A stretch of DNA of 64,000 bases from Lysinibacillus sp. FSL W8-0992 (GTDB lineage: Bacteria > Bacillota > Bacilli > Bacillales_A > Planococcaceae): assembly GCF_038008685.1 (NCBI RefSeq), contig NZ_JBBOZQ010000001.1:3968001-4032000 (forward strand), written 5' to 3'. Below are positions 15,824-24,496 of the stretch, piece after piece (within the stretch, counting starts at the first letter, position 1; each line of letters begins with the position of its first letter). The notes beneath the pieces were generated by a model, which did no database searches, had not been told where the DNA came from, and was given only the letters and a program-made list of their open reading frames with translations. The position numbers and the translations under genes were made by a program.

Positions 15824-16992
15824 AAAAAAATCTGATCATCTATGTGCTAGCACTTGCTGTTTTTCTCATCGGAACTGTTGAATACATTATTACAGGAGTA
15901 ATTGAAATGACCGCCGTAGACTTTGGAGTATCTATTTCTGAAGCTGGGTTATTGGTGACTGTATTTGCTCTCGCAGCAGCCATTGTCGCTCCAATTTTAA
16001 TCGCTCTGACGATAAATGTGGACCGCAAAAAGTTGCTCTTAGTTACTCTAAGTGTGTTCATTGCTAGCAATGGACTAATGTTTATAAGCCCTTCTTATGA
16101 AACAGCATTATTGATACGAATAATTCAAGGGGTTAGCGGAGGAATCGCTACAGTGGTAGCCATGGCAGTAGCTACTCGACTAGTGGAAAAAGAAAAAAGA
16201 GGCCGTACTATTGGTATTATTTTGATGGGTCTAAGCAGCTCACTCGTGCTAGGTGTTCCAATCGGCACATTTTTTAGCGAAATTTTTGGTTGGAGAGTTT
16301 TATTTGTTTTGATTGGTTTTTTAACCATTCTTCCATTGCTTTTTATCTATAAAAAGGTTCCGGTAATCAAAGAGGAAGAAGCTGTTACCCTAAGGATGCA
16401 GCTTTCCATTTTAAAAGATTCAAAAATTTTAACTGCCTTGGCTATTACTTTATTTTATATTGGTGGATACGCTACACTATTTACTTATATTACGCCTTTC
16501 CTGCAAGCCACATCTACTCTTTCCATAACTGAAATTAGTGGCATTCTATTCCTGGCAGGAATCTGCAGCTTCATCGGATCAAGAGTGGGCGGGCAATTGG
16601 CAGATGCAAAAGGATCGAGATTCACAATTTGTCTCGGATTGCTTTTACAGGGACTAACGCTTATTGTATTCGCTATAGCTGGAGTCAATCTCATTGTCTT
16701 GATCTTCGTTTTAATGATTTTTATGTTAGCAACATGGAGTATTTCCCCTGCCCAACAGCTTTTTCTAGTCACTCTAGTGCCTCGAAATCCGGACATTGCC
16801 CTAAGCGTAAATACGTCCTTTATTCAATTTGGCTTTGCGCTTGGATCTGGATTAGGTGGGCTTGTCATCAGTCGTACCTCTATTTTAACTTTGAATTGGG
16901 TTGGTTTGGGTGCTGTAAGCATCGCTTTACTTCTTGCCATCTTGCTTTTTAAAAAAATGAATAGTGGAATTAAAACTACTATTCATCTCTAA
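15811..16992 (+). CDS. MFS transporter, drug/metabolite exporter type
   Basis: A 393-residue major facilitator protein with twelve hydrophobic segments. The loop 2-3 motif is partly kept as NVDRKKLLL, and helix 4 holds RIIQGVSGGIATVVAMAVAT, as in AraJ/YdhP-like 12-helix exporters. A GAGGAGGAG purine tract ends directly before GTG 15811, so the real start could be a few codons later. The upstream DNA carries a decayed ORF. A large stem-loop with a T-run lies downstream at 17020-17089. Confidence 0.85.
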   Translation: MVALKKNLIIYVLALAVFLIGTVEYIITGVIEMTAVDFGVSISEAGLLVTVFALAAAIVAPILIALTINVDRKKLLLVTLSVFIASNGLMFISPSYETALLIRIIQGVSGGIATVVAMAVATRLVEKEKRGRTIGIILMGLSSSLVLGVPIGTFFSEIFGWRVLFVLIGFLTILPLLFIYKKVPVIKEEEAVTLRMQLSILKDSKILTALAITLFYIGGYATLFTYITPFLQATSTLSITEISGILFLAGICSFIGSRVGGQLADAKGSRFTICLGLLLQGLTLIVFAIAGVNLIVLIFVLMIFMLATWSISPAQQLFLVTLVPRNPDIALSVNTSFIQFGFALGSGLGGLVISRTSILTLNWVGLGAVSIALLLAILLFKKMNSGIKTTIHL

Positions 16993-17019
16993 AGAAAATG
17001 AAATAGCCCCAATATGCCT

Positions 17020-17089
17020 ACACCCTTCCTTTATATTGAAATACCAGGTTAATCATCGGCATATTCAAATATAGGTAGGGTGTTTTTAT
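17020..17089 (+). terminator. Terminator with competing helix after MFS gene
   Basis: ACACCC-TT-CCT (17020 on) pairs with AGG-TA-GGGTGT (to 17083), with ATATT/AATAT between, followed by TTTTATA. Inside, AATATGCC (17011-17018) and GGCATATT (17058-17065) form a second helix that interleaves with the first, so the two are alternatives or a pseudoknot. Confidence 0.6.
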
Positions 17090-17227
17090 AATAGCAGAAA
17101 TTTTAATATTTCAATCTTCTGGCGGTCAACTTTTTACACCACGCATTTCGATGTAAATGCAACTATGTACTTTTTCAATTAACACCCCCATTTTTGCACG
17201 AGCAATTATTGTTGCAACGATTGAATC

Positions 17228-17641
17228 TTAAAGATTTTTTGTGTAATAATATCTTTTACCCGTTAGCGGATAATCATGAAGTACAAATTCTTCTTTATAG
17301 CCTAGCTTGACGTAAAAATCAGGTGCTTGAAAACTAAACGTATTGAGGAAGGCGTATTTGCATCCTCTATTAATAGCAATCTTCTCAACTTTCCTCATCA
17401 ATTCAGTACCAATATGCTGACCTCGCAGTTCTTCACTTACCCATAAATACTCTACTTCTAACCAATTTCCATGTGTCTCACCAATTAAACCTGCAACTCT
17501 ATTTCCTTCTTCATCCTCTACAAATAGACCAATATCTTTTACTAATTTATCTTCAATGTTCTCAAGATTGTATTTTAATAACTGTTGAAAAATATGTTCT
17601 TTTTCCTCTTTCGTAACCTTTTCTGATTCAATGTATTTCAT
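17228..17641 (-). CDS. GNAT acetyltransferase
   Basis: A compact 137-residue GNAT with EVEYLWVSEELRGQHIGTEL as strand 4 and acetyl-CoA loop, and APDFYVKLGYKEEF as the C-terminal motif. It starts 17 bases after the MFS gene on the same strand, so both are controlled by the T-box leader at 18923-19212. The substrate is unknown; its place in an amino-acid-responsive operon suggests acetylation of an amino acid or related compound (inference). Confidence 0.83.
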   Translation of the reverse strand: MKYIESEKVTKEEKEHIFQQLLKYNLENIEDKLVKDIGLFVEDEEGNRVAGLIGETHGNWLEVEYLWVSEELRGQHIGTELMRKVEKIAINRGCKYAFLNTFSFQAPDFYVKLGYKEEFVLHDYPLTGKRYYYTKNL

Positions 17642-17658
17642 TTTACCGCCTCCTATTG

Positions 17659-18888
17659 TTAACTGTTTAAAGAAGAAACTTCTTTTTTAAAATACTCCTG
17701 CCGTTTTGCTGCTGTTACAGCCTTCAATGCTATTAACCCTAATAAGAAAAAGGCGATCGAGCCTATTAACCCTATAGGACGGATTGACGTTAATTCAGCA
17801 GCTAAACCTATTAAAACTGTTAAAGCAACAATGAAACCTGCTTCTATAACACTAAAGATACTTCCGAATCTTCCCATCATCCCTACAGGAACATGATTTT
17901 GGTAGAACGTCAAATATCCTGTATTGGCAAACGTTACAGCAAATCCTATTAAAAAAACACTAGGTGCTGCACTAAAAAAGCCGTTCGAACTATAAAGTAC
18001 GAGATAACCTATTGATGTAAAGATGGTACCAATACCTATTAATAGATTAACTGCCAGTTGTTTCGAAAATACTGAATTAATAATTGATCCAATTATTATG
18101 CCAGCTCCAAAAATACTTAATAAAAACCCATAATTGGTGTCTGATATTAAAAGTACACCTTTAGCAAAGGCTGCCTCGAGAGAATCTATTGCAGTCATGA
18201 ATATCGTAGTACCACTAAATAATAAATATATCTTTGTGATATAGGTATCGCCCTTACTGAAATTAATAACAACCCGAAAATCATTTTTTATCAAATCCCA
18301 CGTAAATCTTTGCACTTCTGTTTCTTTGAGTTTTGTTTCAACATTAGGTAGCATCATTATAATTAGTGCTGAAAAAAATAAAGCGACTGCATTGATATGG
18401 ATGGCGGTATATGGGGTACCCATCCAAAATAAAATCCCAGCAATGGCAGGGCCTATTAGTGAACCACAAGAGTTGATAAAACTACGTAGTGCATTAAAAC
18501 GTTGCCGATCTTTTTCTGGTATTAGTTTCGTCATGTAAACCATAGAGGTAGGTTGAAAAATAGCACTTCCCATATTAATGATAAACGCTAGTACATACAC
18601 GTAAATAAATGAAGGTAAAAAAGGTATTAACGCAATACAGATTGCTCTGAAAATATCTAAACCCATCATTAGAAGCCTTGTATTAACCCGATCAATTAAG
18701 CTTCCTGCCCAAGCATTCGAACAAATCGTTGCAATGGGGCCGAGTATATATAAAAAAGCAATTGCAAGTGGGGAACCTGTTTCATTCAATAGAATTAAAT
18801 TCAGTGCGATTAGGTAAACCCAAGCACCGACATTTGAAATACCTATTCCCCCTAATAGTATTAAAGGATATTTCCATCTGGACATCAT
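17659..18888 (-). CDS. MFS transporter under T-box control
   Basis: A 12-helix major facilitator protein of about 409 residues, of the DHA3/MefA-like branch: ILGPIATICSNAWAGSLIDR carries the loop 2-3 motif, and the central loop contains TKLKETEVQRFTWDLI. AGGAG stands just before tandem ATGs at 18888 and 18885. Relatives are usually called macrolide exporters, but a T-box leader means it is induced when one aminoacyl-tRNA runs short, which fits an amino-acid or precursor importer better. A GNAT gene follows 17 bases downstream. Confidence 0.83.
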   Translation of the reverse strand: MMSRWKYPLILLGGIGISNVGAWVYLIALNLILLNETGSPLAIAFLYILGPIATICSNAWAGSLIDRVNTRLLMMGLDIFRAICIALIPFLPSFIYVYVLAFIINMGSAIFQPTSMVYMTKLIPEKDRQRFNALRSFINSCGSLIGPAIAGILFWMGTPYTAIHINAVALFFSALIIMMLPNVETKLKETEVQRFTWDLIKNDFRVVINFSKGDTYITKIYLLFSGTTIFMTAIDSLEAAFAKGVLLISDTNYGFLLSIFGAGIIIGSIINSVFSKQLAVNLLIGIGTIFTSIGYLVLYSSNGFFSAAPSVFLIGFAVTFANTGYLTFYQNHVPVGMMGRFGSIFSVIEAGFIVALTVLIGLAAELTSIRPIGLIGSIAFFLLGLIALKAVTAAKRQEYFKKEVSSLNS

Positions 18889-18922
18889 CACCACTCCTAT
18901 TTTATTTGTTGTTAAACAAAAT

Positions 18923-19212
18923 AAAAAAACTCACCCCCAAGATTTTTATCTTGGGGGCGAGTCATATCGCGGTGCCACCCCAGTTCATTTCTACATTGCT
19001 GCAGAAGCCTTATCAAGTACAGCTGTGTGAATAAGTCACCAGCGATACTCTATCTCGTTAACGTGAGAAGACGTTGCATCATCATTGTTCCTAAACAAAT
19101 CCAATGCACAGCTCCAAGGCTTGTTTCAACACATTTCCTATCCCTCTTTTTCAGCTTCCAGAGGTCTCTGTAGATAGTACGCATGTTTACTCTTCTTTTC
19201 ATAGCTTTTTAT
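18923..19212 (-). ncRNA. T-box leader, specifier ACA (Thr) or CAA (Gln)
   Basis: The minus strand contains the T-box GGGGTGGCACCGCG (18981-18968), then a terminator stem CTCGCCCCCAAGAT/ATCTTGGGGGTGAG (18961-18930) and seven T. Stem I starts near 19210 with GAAGAGTA, the 5' side of the specifier loop; the 3' side reads GTTGAAACAAGCC. In the usual GAA-codon register the specifier is ACA (19124-19122, threonine). One base later it would be CAA (glutamine). The variable T-box base is C (UGGC), which should pair with a G73 tRNA, so the register needs a proper alignment. It controls the MFS-GNAT operon. Confidence 0.9.
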
Positions 19213-19231
19213 ATGTAATTTTGTAAATCTT

Positions 19232-19260
19232 ATACTATTTTAAATCGAAATTCAATACAA
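19232..19260 (-). promoter_or_regulatory. Probable promoter of the T-box operon
   Basis: On the minus strand TTGTAT (19260-19255), 17 bases, TAGTAT (19237-19232), about 20 bases before Stem I of the T-box. Confidence 0.45.
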
Positions 19261-19321
19261 AAACGGCTATTTATTATTAAAACCCAACTTATTTTTATTG
19301 AACTAATATGCTTCTTCCGTG

Positions 19322-19744
19322 TTAGTTCAATAAGAAACTATCCCATATTTTTTCATCAACCCTAAAAAAACCTTCGTGCGAACATACTGCTAGTAGACAT
19401 TGATCATCTTGATAAAACATTAAATCCTCTGGTAATTCCGGTGTAATCCACCCAAAAAGTGAGTCGCTACGTTGCTTTAGAAATTGTGTGGTAACGTTAT
19501 TTAAATGAAAATAATAAACATATGCTGTACCTTCACCCAGCACTGTTGTCTCCCACTTTCTTTGAATTTTTCTTTCGATTTTTTGGTCTTTAATTTCTGC
19601 TATTAATTTATCAATAAAGGCTAGTCTCAATTGTTCATCATCCATTAATTGTCTATTCTCTACGAATGCAAAATGGTTACATCTTGTTGCTAAAAACTCG
19701 ATAAGATGTTGATATCGTTTTCCTTCAACTTTTTCTGTAATCAT
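19322..19744 (-). CDS. Conserved hypothetical protein
   Basis: A soluble protein of about 140 residues with MITEKVEGKRYQHLIEFLAT, KWETTVLGEGTAYVYYFHLN and LPEDLMFYQDDQCLLAVCSH. I recall similar Bacillus proteins being labelled stage III sporulation protein AH, but nothing here shows a link to the SpoIIIA complex and no membrane helix is present. A GAGGGGGAT site precedes ATG 19744. Function unknown. Confidence 0.6.
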   Translation of the reverse strand: MITEKVEGKRYQHLIEFLATRCNHFAFVENRQLMDDEQLRLAFIDKLIAEIKDQKIERKIQRKWETTVLGEGTAYVYYFHLNNVTTQFLKQRSDSLFGWITPELPEDLMFYQDDQCLLAVCSHEGFFRVDEKIWDSFLLN

Positions 19745-19870
19745 TATCAATTTTAAATCCCCCTCATTTTTTGATTGGCTATCACAATACCTTCTTTGCC
19801 ATTGATAACCAAATTATAGCATTTACTCTAAAATACCATATTTTATAGTAGACTGTGAGCATTACATATT

Positions 19871-20008
19871 AAGTTGATTGGACCGGAGGACGGGCGACTC
19901 CTGCGAGAACGCACAGTACGTAAGACGCAACAGACCGCGCGTTAGCGAGGGTTGGGCTTACGGTGTGCCCGCGGAAAGCGCCCGTTCGTAGCGAAAATCA
20001 ACGGCAGG
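19871..20008. repeat. GC-rich intergenic repeat with inverted ends
   Basis: A block much richer in G+C than its surroundings, bounded by GTTGATT on the left and AATCAAC on the right, with internal CGGGCG and CGCCCG arms. I recognise this as a repeat type common between genes in Bacillaceae and Planococcaceae (ACTCCTGCG ... CGCGGAAAGCG ... GCGAAAATCAACGG). It codes for nothing obvious. Confidence 0.65.
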
Positions 20009-20035
20009 AGACATCACTTCAATATTAATTTTAAA

Positions 20036-20085
20036 TAAAAAAGGACTGTAGACAAACTCGAAAATCTTCGAGTTTGTCTACAGTC
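20036..20085 (-). terminator. Terminator after ddl
   Basis: A perfect 19-bp stem: GACTGTAGACAAACTCGAA (20044-20062) with its complement at 20067-20085 around a four-base loop. On the minus strand the stem is followed by CTTTTTTATTT, so it ends the MocR-ddl transcript. Confidence 0.88.
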
Positions 20086-20229
20086 TGAGCTTGGTAGTAA
20101 AACATACCAAGTTGTTTTCTTTATTGCGCATTTAGTGAACATAACAGTCGGCTATGAACAAGCACCTTCAACGTGTGCGTTGCTCAAAATTTATTAGTAC
20201 ATTACTTTTGTGTACGTCTTAAGCACATT

Positions 20230-21141
20230 TTAAATACCTTTTCTCCTCACTTTAAGTGAATGTTCAATGATTAAGTCAAGTAGCTTATGATAAGGAATAC
20301 CCGCTCCTTGTGCACTTTTTGGTAGCAAACTATTTTTCGTCATCCCTGGTAATGTATTAACTTCCATCACATAAGGGATACCATTTTGAATCATCATGTC
20401 GATTCGGGCGTAAACACTACATTTCAATGAATTATAGCAAGTCATAGCAGCTAAAGAGACACGGGCCTGTGTTTCGGGAGGGAGTTGAACTACCTCTTCA
20501 ATCGTAGCCACATCATTATATTTGGAGGTATAATCAAAAAATTCTCCCTGATGACGAATCGAAATCACCGGTAAAAGCTTTCCATCCAAAATGGAACATG
20601 TAATTTCCTCTCCCATAATTAGCTTTTCAATTATCACTTCGGAATCCCATTTGAATACTTCTGCAATTGCTGGCTTTAGTGTTTCTTTATCATAAACAAT
20701 TTTTACTCCCACACTTGAACCGCCTGAATTAGGTTTTACAACTAGCGGGAAACCCATTTTGTCTAGTTCATCCATTTTAAGTTCTTCCATGTTCGTAAGG
20801 TGAATCCAATCCGGTGTTTGCACGCCTTCAAAGCGGATGATTTTTTTTGAGATATTTTTATCCATACATAAGCTGCTGGATAGGATGCTACTCCCTGTAT
20901 ATGGAACTCCCATAGTTTCAAGAGTACCTTGAATAGTGCCATCCTCACCGAATTTGCCATGCAGCGCCAGTAGTGCAATGTCAAGATCGTTTACCTTTTC
21001 CACTAATTCTTCTTTGTTCTCTATGTGAATCGGTACAATTTCATATTTATGTTTATCTAAATGTGCGATCATTTCTTCACCTGTCATAATCGAAACTTGT
21101 TTCTCAGAAGAAATTCCTCCCATAATTACGCCAACTCTCAT
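20230..21141 (-). CDS. ddl: D-alanine--D-alanine ligase
   Basis: A 303-residue ATP-grasp ligase that joins two D-alanines for peptidoglycan precursors in the cytoplasm. It has VGVIMGGISSEKQVSIMTGE at the N-terminus, LALHGKFGEDGTIQGTLE, the ATP-binding PLVVKPNSGGSSVGVKIV and the metal-binding VMEVNTLPGMTKNSLLPKSA at the C-terminus. The omega-loop has DYTSKYND with the tyrosine typical of D-Ala-D-Ala enzymes rather than VanA-type D-Ala-D-Lac ligases. Its ATG overlaps the MocR stop by four bases (ATGA), so translation is coupled to the regulator. Confidence 0.93.
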   Translation of the reverse strand: MRVGVIMGGISSEKQVSIMTGEEMIAHLDKHKYEIVPIHIENKEELVEKVNDLDIALLALHGKFGEDGTIQGTLETMGVPYTGSSILSSSLCMDKNISKKIIRFEGVQTPDWIHLTNMEELKMDELDKMGFPLVVKPNSGGSSVGVKIVYDKETLKPAIAEVFKWDSEVIIEKLIMGEEITCSILDGKLLPVISIRHQGEFFDYTSKYNDVATIEEVVQLPPETQARVSLAAMTCYNSLKCSVYARIDMMIQNGIPYVMEVNTLPGMTKNSLLPKSAQGAGIPYHKLLDLIIEHSLKVRRKGI

Positions 21142-22604
21142 TTTTCTAGCCCCCCATAATTATTTTTTAACGTTTCCCCAATGATTTTTATGCCCTGAAT
21201 AATCTCTCTTTCATTCAACCGAGAAAATCCTAATCGTAAAGTATGGTTTCCACTGCTGTCCGTATGAAAAACATTTCCTGGTATGAAAACAACGCCTCTT
21301 TGATAACATTTTTCTAAAAGCTTTCGTGAATCAATGTGGTCTTCAAGTTCTATAAAAATGTGAAGCCCTCCGTCACCAGTTATTCGTTTGAAAGGAATAA
21401 ATTGCTTACAATAATGAACGGTTAATTCATACTTTTTCTTATAGACAGATTTAGCTTTTTTTATATACTTCTCAAAGTATCCATCAATCAAATATTGATA
21501 TAACACAGCTTGATCTAATGTGGATGTATGAATTGTTCGAGCTCTTTTCATACTTTCTAAGTAATTAATTAAATCTTTATCTGCCAATATCCAGCCAATC
21601 CGTAAACCAGGAAAAAGAATTTTAGAGAAGCTGCTAATATAAATAACATTATTACCTTGTCCGGCGAAGGACGCCAATGATGCGAGATGTGACCCTGAAT
21701 AACGTAATTCTTCATTAAATCCATTTTCAATGATAGGAAGCTGATATGCAGAAAACAAATCCATGATTTCTTTCCTTTTTTTTGAAGACGTTACGATTCC
21801 AGTGGGATTATGGTAGGACGGAATTAAGTACGCAAAATCATATTCTTTTTTTGATAGCATTGTTTCCAGTTGACTAATATTGACACCATCATTATCCATT
21901 TCGATTCCATCAATTTCGAAGCCATGTAATCGAAAGAGCTTAAGAGCAGAGTCATTGGTTGGATTTTCACAAATAACACGACCGCTCTTTTTATTTAAAG
22001 ACGATAAAATGAGATCCAGACCTTCCGTGAACCCATTGGTAATTAAAATATCTTTATTTCGAGTGTCTACTCCTTTAATTTCCATGTAGCGAAGCAAGTA
22101 TTCGATAAGTGGTTTATAGCCCTTTGCATATCCATAGTTAAGAACAATATCTCCTTCAATGGACATCCGATTTAAAAAAGCCCGTTTGAAATTTTCTATA
22201 TCAAAAAGCTTTTCATCGGGTGCGATGCTATTAAACGAAATAATTTCCTTATTCCAGCGTACACCTTGCTTTTTTAGGTCCAATTCATCCGCCAAAAAGG
22301 TTTGCTCGTTAACTTTTTCAGTCCAATTTAACTGGATGGATGGGGATTTGATTATCTCAACATGACTGACAAAGTTTCCCTTTCCCTTTACCGCATAGAT
22401 AAGCCCTTCTTGTTCCAGATCCGCATAAGCTGTTAGAACAGTATTTCGGCTAATTGATAATAAAGAACAGAGTTCACGAGTGGATGGAAGCTTTTGGTGC
22501 TCAAGTAAATGCCCGTTCGTTATCATTCTTTTTAAATATTCCTTAAGTTGTATATATACAGGACGGCCTTCCGTAATCTTAAAATCGTTAAACACTCCAT
22601 TCAT
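21138..22604 (-). CDS. MocR-type GntR/aminotransferase regulator (DdlR-like)
   Basis: A protein of about 488 residues: a GntR winged helix at the N-terminus (RPVYIQLKEYLKRMI, LPSTRELCSLLSISRNTVLT) joined to a fold-type I aminotransferase domain with the PLP lysine in YISSFSKILFPGLRIGW. MocR proteins bind PLP and an amino acid and act on transcription. The coupled ddl gene makes it a counterpart of DdlR, the MocR regulator of a D-Ala-D-Ala ligase described in Brevibacillus. AAGGAG touches ATG 22604; GTG 22595, nine bases behind it, is an equally good start. Confidence 0.88.
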   Translation of the reverse strand: MNGVFNDFKITEGRPVYIQLKEYLKRMITNGHLLEHQKLPSTRELCSLLSISRNTVLTAYADLEQEGLIYAVKGKGNFVSHVEIIKSPSIQLNWTEKVNEQTFLADELDLKKQGVRWNKEIISFNSIAPDEKLFDIENFKRAFLNRMSIEGDIVLNYGYAKGYKPLIEYLLRYMEIKGVDTRNKDILITNGFTEGLDLILSSLNKKSGRVICENPTNDSALKLFRLHGFEIDGIEMDNDGVNISQLETMLSKKEYDFAYLIPSYHNPTGIVTSSKKRKEIMDLFSAYQLPIIENGFNEELRYSGSHLASLASFAGQGNNVIYISSFSKILFPGLRIGWILADKDLINYLESMKRARTIHTSTLDQAVLYQYLIDGYFEKYIKKAKSVYKKKYELTVHYCKQFIPFKRITGDGGLHIFIELEDHIDSRKLLEKCYQRGVVFIPGNVFHTDSSGNHTLRLGFSRLNEREIIQGIKIIGETLKNNYGGLEK

Positions 22605-22900
22605 CTCCTTGCTAACATTTTTACATTCCTGCACTGATTTCAAAAGGTCCACCCAATATGTATTTTTACTGTCTTGTGGTAGCTGAGTGGAACTAACATG
22701 TTTTTAAATAGGCAATTATTCATTTCATTTTAATACAATATATAGAAACTTGAAATTTAAGTAATTATTATTACAGTGTATCTAGTGAAATTGGAAAAAC
22801 TTTAATATGCTATTCAGGTTGAACATGATAAATAATTATGGGGTTATATGGATTTATATTTGACCTTATTCATGAAGAAAGACCCTTTCCTTATCCAAGG

Positions 22901-22925
22901 AAAGCGCCCAATTGTGGAAGATTCA
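22901..22925. repeat. Half of the GCGCCC palindromic repeat
   Basis: AAAGCGCCCAATTGTGGAAG matches the right end of the AACAATC/GATTGTT repeat family. No left end is present. Confidence 0.4.
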
Positions 22926-22953
22926 GATTAGTTTTTCCATAAACCGTTTGTGT

Positions 22954-23232
22954 CTAGGAAAGAATATCTTTTTCAATTCTCATTCTAAAATGGGTTTCTT
23001 TTAGTTTTATAAATAAGAGAAGCTTTTCTAACAAATCCTTTGGGAGATCGTTTTCCTCTCGGTATTCCTCGATGATTGCTTTTGTAATACCTCTTCCATA
23101 TTCAATGATGTTCCCACCACCGACAAATGCATACTCTATCGCACTATATATTGGAACAGTTCTTAAAAATCAAATCTTTGACAGTTTTAAATGACACTAA
23201 CTCCAACCACTCGATAGCCTCCCTATGTGTGT
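22954..23232 (-). pseudogene. Decayed gene fragment of unknown family
   Basis: The minus strand reads THREAIEWLELVSFKTVKDL, then changes frame near 23160, then reads PIYSAIEYAFVGGGNIIEY and continues with KAIIEEYREENDLPKDLLEK and KETHFRMRIEKDILS to a stop at 22954. The sustained protein-like composition with a frameshift and no start marks a degraded gene 3' end. I do not recognise the family. Confidence 0.5.
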
Positions 23233-23407
23233 AGTGTATGAGTCAACATATTGGTGCTGGTCTGTTAAATATGAAATAGGCTCGATTCCCATTTAGTGGA
23301 ATCGAGCCCCTTTTTTTATATCATTTTTCAACTGTTGCTTTATTAAACTAAAGCACCTGAATGTTTATTACCCGAAGATAACGATATACCGTCCTCACAT
23401 TTGGAAA
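23233..23407. other. Spacer with a small terminator-like hairpin
   Basis: Near 23280-23312, GGCTCGATTCC pairs with GGAATCGAGCC and is followed by CCTTTTTTT, a plus-strand terminator with no intact plus-strand gene in front of it. Nothing else is visible. Confidence 0.5.
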
Positions 23408-24496
23408 TCAGTGTATTGAAGATTGAATATTTCGTTCCTCACACTCGAAAGGTTCTTCGCATGAGAAAACTTCATGGAAAAATCCCTTATATGGTATATC
23501 TTCTTCGAGGCATTTTATGCTATATGACAACTCTTCATCACACGCCAGCTCTTCACCGCTGTTCCGCATGACCTCGAAAGCATCTATAATATTTTCCATA
23601 ACAGTAATTTGGATAAATAAGGGCAGATTATTCAACATCGAATCTTCAATTTTGGTTTCAGATGTGTATCCCTCGAGTACTGTTTTAAAATAATCATCCA
23701 TAAAGTCTTTTCGTTTACCCGCATCTGGTTCGAATTGTATCCAGCCCAATCCAAGCATCCATGCATTCGCCAAATCATACATATACCAACAGAAACAAGA
23801 GTTATCGAAATCAAATACAGTGATTTGCCCGGTATCAAAGTCAATCATATAATTACCATCATTATAATCAAAATGTACCATACCGTATGACTCAGAGTTC
23901 TTGTCCAACCCTTCTAATGTTGTAAGAAGTTCAACCATCTTCTCCTTAAGCAGTGGTAACGTATCCGGTATCAGATTGTCGATATACTCGGCATTGTATT
24001 TATCAAAGAAACTATATCGGCGATGAACAGGAGCATAGCCTTTCGACAATTGGTGCAGCTTCCCGAGAACTTTGCCGCAGTTATAATAGTATTCCGTAAT
24101 TGGAACTCCTTCGCGATACTGATAATGATTTTCTACAAGCATTTTTCCCCTAGCCTTTTCAAACAGGCAGACAAAAAAGGTGTGATTATTATGAGTGATC
24201 TCTTCCAGCAGATTCCCCTTCCGAGAGCTAATCACTTTCGAGACATTACCGCCATGCTCGAATAAATATTGAATATATTCAACTTCCCCCAGCAAATCCT
24301 CTCGGCTCCTGTCATTTAAAAAGGCGATTCTGAGTATTTTTGCACTAGCGCCTTCTTTCTCACAGTTATAAACGACATTCCGCCCTCCGTCATGAGCATT
24401 AATTAAACTTATTTCATAGCCTTCCAACTCGTACAACTCTGAAACTAGTGGACTTAAATAAGCTTCGTATATTTTAGCAACTTCATTATAGGTCAT
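23408..24496 (-). CDS. APH-type phosphotransferase
   Basis: A 362-residue kinase-fold protein of the aminoglycoside phosphotransferase / choline kinase superfamily. The catalytic loop is MVHFDYNDGNYMID (Asp and Asn for phosphate transfer and Mg) and the metal aspartate is in TVFDFDNSCFCWYMYDLANA. The N-lobe has LRIAFLNDRSREDLLGEVEY with a likely ATP-lysine region before it. Substrate cannot be told; many Bacillus members are homoserine- or sugar-kinase-like. It stands alone, with 428 gene-free bases upstream. Confidence 0.85.
   Translation of the reverse strand: MTYNEVAKIYEAYLSPLVSELYELEGYEISLINAHDGGRNVVYNCEKEGASAKILRIAFLNDRSREDLLGEVEYIQYLFEHGGNVSKVISSRKGNLLEEITHNNHTFFVCLFEKARGKMLVENHYQYREGVPITEYYYNCGKVLGKLHQLSKGYAPVHRRYSFFDKYNAEYIDNLIPDTLPLLKEKMVELLTTLEGLDKNSESYGMVHFDYNDGNYMIDFDTGQITVFDFDNSCFCWYMYDLANAWMLGLGWIQFEPDAGKRKDFMDDYFKTVLEGYTSETKIEDSMLNNLPLFIQITVMENIIDAFEVMRNSGEELACDEELSYSIKCLEEDIPYKGFFHEVFSCEEPFECEERNIQSSIH

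Noticed and set aside
16125-16796. Long reverse frames inside the MFS gene
   Set aside because: Antisense of hydrophobic helices commonly stays open; no ribosome sites or start context.
20230-22604. Vancomycin-resistance type ligase operon
   Set aside because: The ligase has the D-Ala-D-Ala type DYTSKYND loop and there are no vanH or vanX genes; the histidine-kinase relic lies 13 kb away.
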